Positions 41,701-50,902 of a DNA stretch of 64,000 nucleotides are shown here, piece after piece; position 1 is the stretch's first letter; every line of letters begins with the position of its first letter. The translations under genes were made by a program, and so were the position numbers. Origin of the DNA: Labia minor (Eukaryota > Arthropoda > Insecta > Dermaptera > Spongiphoridae). The notes below the pieces were generated by a model. It was not told where the DNA came from. It was given only the letters and a program-made list of their open reading frames with translations, and ran no database searches. Location of the stretch: the NCBI GenBank assembly GCA_963082975.1, contig OY720346.1, positions 46,973,296 to 47,037,295 on the forward strand. The letters are read 5' to 3'.

Positions 41701-44700
41701 TAAATACCTTAATATTTATTCGATCCCCACTTTTGTTAAACAGACCCCAACCCCAGGGGGTCTTTGACGACCTCTGCGTTAGAAGAATGTGTTTGTAAAA
41801 TTAGATAATTAATTAGTCATTAGCATTGTTTGTTTTTAGTTTTTAGCCTTAAAATGGCTGCCCAAAGACATCCTTCGTTCAAACCTTTTGAATTGTAGCC
41901 ATTTAGCTATTTTATTAGTATGATTTTATAATATTGAAGTGATGTCGGGGTCTCGGGCCATAAACGCCTCATTCAGAATGTACTAATTCAATTAATAATT
42001 AATTAACTAATAAATGAATAAGTAAATAGATCAAATAAATACTAAAATATAAATAAACACTAAAGACGAGTGGCTGTAAAGGAACTACCCTACTTGAATA
42101 AATAAATAAATATTCTCAGTTGGTTTGAGACTGAAGTATCTAAATTTAATTTATTTTGAATTTTTTATATTAAAACGTAAGTTGAACGTTTACTTTTAAA
42201 TTTCTTAAATGTTATTGCATTAAATTATAATTAACTAGCTGCTCCGAGCGCCTTCCAGGCGCTCTTTACACCTAGACGGGGGCTCCGCCCCCTGTACCCC
42301 CGAATGATACATGGTATTTGGTTGAAAGTCTGTATGTAAAAGGTTTTCATCCATTTTGTTTCAATCAGTATAAGTAGATAAGATATATATTTGTTTTCTT
42401 GGAAAATATATTTTAATTTAAGCAACAACAAATTTTCCTAGTATAATAAGTAAGATTTATTGACTATTTCATATTATTATTTATATATTTACTAATATAT
42501 TTGTGGCTCTTTGCATTTATTTAAGTAGATTTTAATTAATTAAATAATTAATATTCTAAGTTTATGAACATTATTTTTTTTATAAATGATATTAATTAAA
42601 ATTTATTTTCTTATTTCTGTTTGTTCTTTATTTTACATATATATGTACAAAACACAAAACAATAACACAGACAGACACACAGACATTGCCTTTTATATAT
42701 ATAGATAGATTAAAACCTTCCCTGGGATGCCCACAACAATCCCTGAAAGTTTCACCGTAATCGGACGGGTAGTTTTTGAGTATTTGACAGACACACAGAC
42801 ACACAGACATTGCCTTTTATATATAATTAATTAATTGTTGAATTTTGTAAACAAATAAATATATGAATTAAAAAATAAAATATTTTATTTTTATTATTTA
42901 TAATTACTTATATAAAATTATATAATTGTTTTGTTGAGTGCGTGATTTAGTTTTCAAAAATATAGAGCCTACCTTTATTAAATGTATCGTAGTGGAATGA
43001 ATTTTATATATAAGATATATATTGTTTTTCTTTTACAGAAAAGCTTAATTGATTATAGTTTTTTTTTTATTTAGGTTCCATTTGAACAGATATAAATTAA
43101 GTTGGTACCCTTATGAAGTTAAGATAATTGGAAAGAGTTTCGAGACGACGCGTAATTAACACAGAGGGGGTGAAAGTGGGGGGTGAAAAAAGAGAGGGAG
43201 AGAGAGGGTCGCCTGATATGTCGAATTCAACTTGGAACCAATTTAACAAACTTTCAACTATCTCTCGCTAGATCCTTTTTTAACTTAAAGATATGAGAAG
43301 TTTTTTTTTAATTCCTTTGGGGGGAGGGGGAGGGGGGAGTTCCGAGACGGGAGAAGATGAGTGTTAGTTGGATGTGAATGAGTTGAAATGCGGTGAAATC
43401 ATCTCCCTTACACACACATACACTAAAATAAACTTATGCTAACTCAATTTATCCGTTTCCAATTGGATTATAACAAATTCAATATTTTATAGAGATAAAA
43501 AAAAATAAAACTTTTATTTTAAATTGATAGTTTTTTTTTTAGTTGATAAAGCAAAGAAATAAATTCTGTTGAATAATAATCAAATGAAGATTCTTTTTTT
43601 TTATTAAAAAAAATCTTAATCAGATTTTACTTAAACTTTTATTTGATATTAGTGATATAGAATGATAAAATATATAATATTTTTTTTAAAACTAATTATT
43701 TTTTAGCCAGATACATATCTTTTATTTTTTTATATTTTTATATTTTAATAATTTTAATAAAATTATTAAAATATATTGGTTGGGAGGCCAATTGGGAAGG
43801 GACCGATTGGGAGACCAAGGAGGCGGTAGGCAGACAATGTTGAAGGGAAGTAAGCAAGGTGGAAGAGAAAACAGGAGTTGGATTGATATAGCTCAGGATA
43901 GGGACACTTGGAGTAATGTAGTTGTTGCGGACAAGATCTTTCGAGTTTCGTAGATATAAATATATTTATTAAATTATAAATTATATAAACATCCCTAGAC
44001 AGATCAGGAAAATAATCATAATTTCCAATTTTTTTACATTTTAAAGGGTGTATTTTAACATACAAAAGACAAGCGTCACAATTTACAAGTTAAAAATTAT
44101 TAATGCTATTAAATAATTTAATTTTTACATTATTTTTTATTTTATATTATATTTTTTTACTATCTCGTCAGAGATAATATTGCGATCACGAAAATTGTCG
44201 ATATCGAGATTTTGATGTTTTTATACGTTTTGAAGGTCCCGGAGTCATTTTCACTAAGGTTGAAAAAAATGTCAGTGTGTGTGTATGTAGACAAGATTAC
44301 GGAAAAACGGTTTGATCTAGAATCATGAAATTTGGTACACGGGCATTATTCAAAATTCGTAATTTTCTATCAACTTTTGAAAAATGTAGCTCAACGGGAA
44401 GAGGGTCATTACCTACATGGTGTGGACAATAACCAAGGTGACTGAGACTTTAAAAACAAAACAGATTTTGATGAAATTTGGTATATTTACTTAATGTATC
44501 AGGAATTGATCAACTTTTGGTAGTATTACCGATCGACGATAGAAGGGGAAGGGTTATTTTCACACCAAATTTTACAAGAGGAGATTTTTTTACATATCTC
44601 CACAAATCATGCACTTTGTATTGGTTTTATCCTCGGGAAAATCATCTTCATTAGTTTTTTCTTAATTTAAAATTATATGACGTCACCCAAACCTTCATGA

Positions 44701-47700
44701 CGTCACAGCCAGCTCCTACTTATATATTATAAATAAAATAAAATTAAAAATATTTATGTTATATCCATATCTGTTTTTTATTGCATTAATAGATACATTT
44801 AAATTATTTGAAATTGTTTCTGTAGCTAGAAATTAATTTATTTCAAACCGACAGTCGGTCCTGTGCCTGGCCACAGATTAACTTATTTTCCTCTAAAGTG
44901 ACCGTAAAAATAAAGATATATGTTTGATAGTTTTTCACATGATTGTATAAAACTGCTATATTATCAGCTTGGTTGAATTGCTGAAAGTATCGGAATTAAT
45001 TTTTTAACTGTGCAAATCACACGCCAACACGTGACGTGGTGCCATCAACAAAGAGCCAAACACGCGCTGGTTTAATAAATATTATTTATTAATTTTAATT
45101 TATAATTTATAATTAATTAAATTTAATTTAAATATAATATATGTTATTTAATCTAATTCAAATTGCGAGATAGTCGAGTGGAGAGCTTATCAATATATAT
45201 ATATTAGTATATTTCAGGGTTGTGACTCTTAAAATCACTAGAAAAGGGCTAAATAGCTTAGGGGTTACTATACTAAAGAGAAGAAGGGAAATAAGAGTAT
45301 ATTTATACAGTTTTTTATGATACATTACAAGGCTTTATTTTATGATAGATTTTTATAGATATATTTTTACAGTTATTTACAATAATGATTATATAATCCA
45401 CCATTTTCTTTTATCCACCTTTTTCCATTCTAACTTATCCTCTTGTCGATATTAAATCTCCATATTCTCAATGGTTCTCTTTTATCTAGGAAAGGATCAT
45501 ATGTTGTGAATTTATCACCATTTCTCCTAAATACATTATAGATAATTGGTATTCTATTTTCATATTGTATATATGCTTCTTTATCAAGGTATATAAACGC
45601 CTCCGGTGGAATGAATCTAGTCTTTAGAGATTTTCTTCAATATGGTTCGTTTTAGAGAATTGGCCAACTGATTAGGCTATTTGAAACCTGTACCACTTGG
45701 GAATAAAGATTTCTTATCAATTTTTATATGAAACAATCGTTTCGATTTACGTTTGCTTCATTGTATTTATATCTTTTCATTACTGACGTAATGAGCATAA
45801 TCAAAATTTGCTAATCTAATGTATATCTTCTAATACATGTTCTCAGGAATTTTCTTTCGAATTCTAGAATCTAGACTATAACCACTAGTCTACATTTCTG
45901 ATCAATAAAATAATAATTATAAATAATATATATTAATATCATATAATTTAAAATAATTTAGAGTATTTGAGAATAGGATTCTTCGCAGCATTTATGGGCT
46001 AAAGAAAGATGAGGTCATTGGGGAATGTGGCCGAGATTGCATAACGAGGAATTGCATGGCTTCTATTCATCTCCAGACATAGTTAGGGTTATAAAATCGA
46101 GAAGGTTGCGATGGGCAAGGTATACATGGATAGAATGGTGAAAAATATATTGTTGGGGAGATAGATTGAGAAACGTCCGCTTGGAAGACCAAGACCGCGG
46201 TGGGTGGACAATGTAGGAAGGGACGTGGGATTGGGACAGGGTAGGAGTTAGTTGGTTATAGGCTATAGTCTAGGTTTTTATTTTATATAGCCTTTTCGTA
46301 GACAAAGAAAAAAAAATAATAATTAATTTACACTTTGAAATTGTAATATTAAAAATAGTTAATAGCGTAATAATAAAAAAGAAACATTGTATAGATAATT
46401 ACGACCTTGTAGTCACCAATTAGCTGTAAGAAAAAGTCATGTAATCCCTTTTATATGTTATGGGGAAAAAATATATATTTGTATATTTTGGCTAAAAAAC
46501 ATACTTTTTAAACTAAACTAAACTAACTAGTTATAGGTTATAGCTCAAGATAGGGACACTTGGAGTAATATGGTTGTTGAGGCTAAGAACTTTTTCGAGT
46601 TGACTACCTAAATGTAGTCGAAATAAAATCGAGAAGGTTAAAATGACAATAAACGCTTAAAAAAAATAAATAAAAAACATTCCAAAACTATCCAGCGATT
46701 ATGATTTAAAAAAATATATTATAAATTAAATTATTAAATGAGAGGGTTTTAGGAGTGAATAAGAATTGGATGGAGAAAAGTTACAATAGTGGAAAGAGGT
46801 TGTTGCGTCCAGATTACTTGTTCACTATTATAAAATATATTCCTTTAATTAATTCTAACAACTCAACAATTTACATATTGATATAAGATTAAACTTATAA
46901 AATCACTTTTAATTCTATAAAGGAACGTTAGCTAGGGAAGACCCCAATACTTTTTATTTTAAACTTTCACTGTTATTTATTAAAATAAATACATTTTTTG
47001 GTTTCAAAAAGTAAGTGAGTAAGATTCATTAAATAATATTAATAAACGTTTTGTTTTCCCAATAAAGAGTAAAATTAATATTTGATGTAGTTTACAAGGT
47101 GTTCTCTGAAATGTGTATTATATTATGTCTTTAATTATTCTCATTTAATTCTTAATAAAGTAAAATTTTCTTATATATTTAATCTATAATCATTCTTAAT
47201 TACAATTATATTAATGTTTATGTTCTTCCTGATAATTACATCTAGTTATATTTATAGGATCATGTAATTTCTATAATTTCTAATTATACATAAATATAAA
47301 ATGGAAATTTTATTCTCTCTAACTTGAAATTTCTTATAGATTGTATTTTAATGTTATTTTAAAATTTCTTACAATTATTTATTATTTTTACTCATTTTTT
47401 GTTTTTAATTTATTATATAATTATATTTAAATAATTTTAATATTATACAACAGTATTTTGATAAGCCTGAGAAAATTTGAATTTCCCGTGCAGCATTGTT
47501 CTTGTCAACTGCCATCTATTAATAAAATACTTTACAAGTTTGAATAAGTTGCGCCATTTAGTTTGTGTTTATCATCCATTGAAAGCAATCATACTTGTGA
47601 ATTTTAATGAAAATTAAAAAAAGTAAAAATTTTTTGGAATTAAATTAAAAAATTAATTACCAGAACTAAGGCAAAGCCTACTCTTACTGAATATTTGCAC

Positions 47701-50700
47701 ATTTAGTTCAATAATATATGCAAGATTAATATATGTATAAATGTTCAGTATATCAATCTAGAATATTATTTTATTTTGTTGTTTTTTTTTGTGGTTCAAT
47801 AAAAATTTCATCAAATATAAATTAGTAAAAAAAACAAACCTCCGAATGTTCGAAGGATGTTCGTTTATTGAAATTTGTAAAATGGCAGTCAGATAGCGAG
47901 AGAGAGAAAGTGACACAGTCGTGAATGAAGAGAGAAAGAAAGGGTAATGTGGTGACGTATAGAAAGAGGGAAAGAGAAAGATACATAGGGGAGTGACCGG
48001 GTGATGGGGAAGTAGATGGTGTGTATGTGTTGGTAAAAATCATCATTGGCGAATGTTACGGGTGAACATGGAGCCTTCTGATGGCAACATGTCGGCGTTG
48101 TAGAGGATATTTCCGCCCTTTGGTATTCAGTTAATTGGACTTGTGTTAAATTCCAATCATCTCTGGCTGAAACCAACCAAACCAATCACCAATCCCTACA
48201 GTCTTCATTCCCCCTCTCTTCCCCTTCTACTAACATCCTCTTTCCAAAACGTTCTATTCTCATCACAAATGTATGCACTGATATTTTTCTGTTTCTCTTC
48301 GCAACAATTTTTAATTTTTTATTTTTTTCGTGTTACTTTTTCTTTTATAAGCGTTTCGATAAAATAGTAATAATAGAAAAAATTAATGAATATTATATAA
48401 ATAAATAATAATATTCTTATTTAGACTATTTCAATTAACAATTTAGTGTAATAATATTAATAAAAAAAACAAAAACCTCGGACTTTTGTACGTCCTACGC
48501 AAGGACAACGCCTATCAAGCTGGTTATATCAATGAGGTGTCCTATGATCAGTAGAACGGGTCTTCTCAACCTTTACCTTGATTTTCTTGATCGGAGGCGC
48601 TACTTTTTAAGAAGTAGCTATTCCCCAATGTTGTTCCCTGAGGCTGGGTTGACTCCGTCCTATAGCCCCCAGTTAGGGAAATTCCCTTGTCATGCCCGGG
48701 ACTTGAACCCGGGACCATGTAAATGTGAGGCAGGTTCGCTACCCACACACCCAATGGCGCCTTGTAATATTAATATGTTTCTCTAAATAGAAAACAAATA
48801 TTATAATTGATTTGTATAATTATTAAGTTTCCAAAATAGAGATTGATTTAATATTAATAATAATATTAATTGAAAATAAATATGAAGCTTTGTTTTTTAA
48901 AATTATTATTATTTTTCTAAAGTATGTGCCACTTGAATCATTTCAAGGTCTTTTGATTTTAATTTTAAAAGTTACGCATTTATTTATTTCCACCTGTTGA
49001 TTCATTAATTTGTTTAATTAAGGATTAAAAAACCAAATTTATTATTTTTCTGAATTGAGATACAAACAGATCTATTTTTCAGCTAATATTATATGATTCC
49101 CCAAAGGACTTTTTGTATTTTGTAATTTTCGCTTTCTATCTCTCTCATCATAAGATTATAAATAATAATAAAAAAAAAATGATTAAAATAATATATATAT
49201 ATATATATAATAATCAATGATATATTACCAAAATTTATTTATATTTATATATTAATATTTTTCGAATGAATTATTTATTTTATATTCACCAGAGGGTTGT
49301 CTATCATGAATGATTGCATCGGCTGGTCTAATATTTTCCATTCAAATGATTTTCATATAAATACTATTATAATATTATAAAATAACTTTTTTATATTTAT
49401 TATGAACAAAATTTATTATATTTTTTTATTTTTAAGTTAATAATAAGCTTTAAATTAAGTCAACCATAAAATTATTTAATTTTTACCGGTAAGGGAGGTA
49501 TTGTTATCACACCAAATTTCACATGTGGAGATTTTTATATATTTCCACGAATCATGGAATTTCTTAACAGAATAAGTTGACCTGTGGCCAGGTCCGAACC
49601 GACCGACGGTTTAGAGTAAATTAATTTCCAGCTACAGAAACAATTTCAAATAATTTTAATATATCTATTAATGTAATAAAAAACAGATGGACATAACATA
49701 TTTATTTTTAATTTTATTTTATTTATAATATATATGTAAGAACAGGCTGTGACGTCATGAATGGCTGGATGACGTCATATAATTTTAAATCAAGAAAAAA
49801 CTAATAAATATGATTTTTCTCGAGGATAAAACCAATACAAAGTGCATGATTCGTGGTGATATATAAAAAAATCTCCTCATGTGAAATTTGGTGTGAAAAT
49901 AACCCTTTCCTTCCTATCGTCGATCGCTAATACTACCACTTCCGGTTTTCGGAATTGCACCAAAAGTTGATCAATTCATCCCACTTATGCATTAAGTAAA
50001 TATACCAAATTTCATCAAAATCGGTTAAGCCGTTCAGGCTGTACACATCTATACGGACGGACAGACGGACGGACAGACGGACGGACAGACGGACGGACAG
50101 ACATCATGCTAAAAATACTTTTTTCTGTTTAGAAAATGCATGATTCGTGGAGATATGTAAAAATCTCCACATGTGAAATTTGGTGTGAAAACAATACCTC
50201 CCTTACTATCGTCGGTCGGTAAAAAAGTATTTTTAGCATGATGTGTGTACGTCCGTCCGTCTGCTGGGTGTACAGCTTGAACGGCTAAACGGATTTTGAT
50301 GAAATTTGGTATATTTACTTAATGCATCATTATGAGGAATTGATCAACTTTTGGTGTATATCCGGAAACCCGAAGTGGTAGTATTAGCGATCGACGATAG
50401 GAAGGGAAGGGTCATTTTCACACCAAATTTCACATGAGGAGATTTTTTTACATATCTCCACAAATCATGCACTTTGTATTGGTTTTATCCTCGGGAAAAT
50501 CATCTTCATTAGTTTTTTCTTAATTTAAAATCTGTTTTTTATTGCATTAATACATACATTTAATTTATTTGGAATTGTTTCTATAGCTGGAAATTAATTT
50601 ATTTCAAACCGTCGGTCGGTTCTGCGCCTCGTTATAATCAATTTTCACTGAATTATGAAATATAAAAAATATGATCAATTTTAATTAAAATTAATTTAAT

Positions 50701-50855
50701 AAATATAATTCATGTGATTTACGTATGGTAGCCCTTTTTGATACCCTCTTTGAATAATATAATTATTATGATCAAATAAAATAGATTAAAGAAAATTTCG
50801 ATTTTTCAATTTTTAAAAAATATCTCCCAGTCAAGCAATTTTTAGATTATATATA

Positions 50856-50902
<47 letters not shown>

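Noticed and set aside
47822-48185. Possible alternative SPR exon in 98-codon minus-strand ORF
   Set aside because: The nearest GT site would leave the wrong phase for the phase-0 receptor exons, and the frame is not conserved-looking.
48532-48786. 84-codon ORF
   Set aside because: It is a read-through of the tRNA-derived SINE on the opposite strand.
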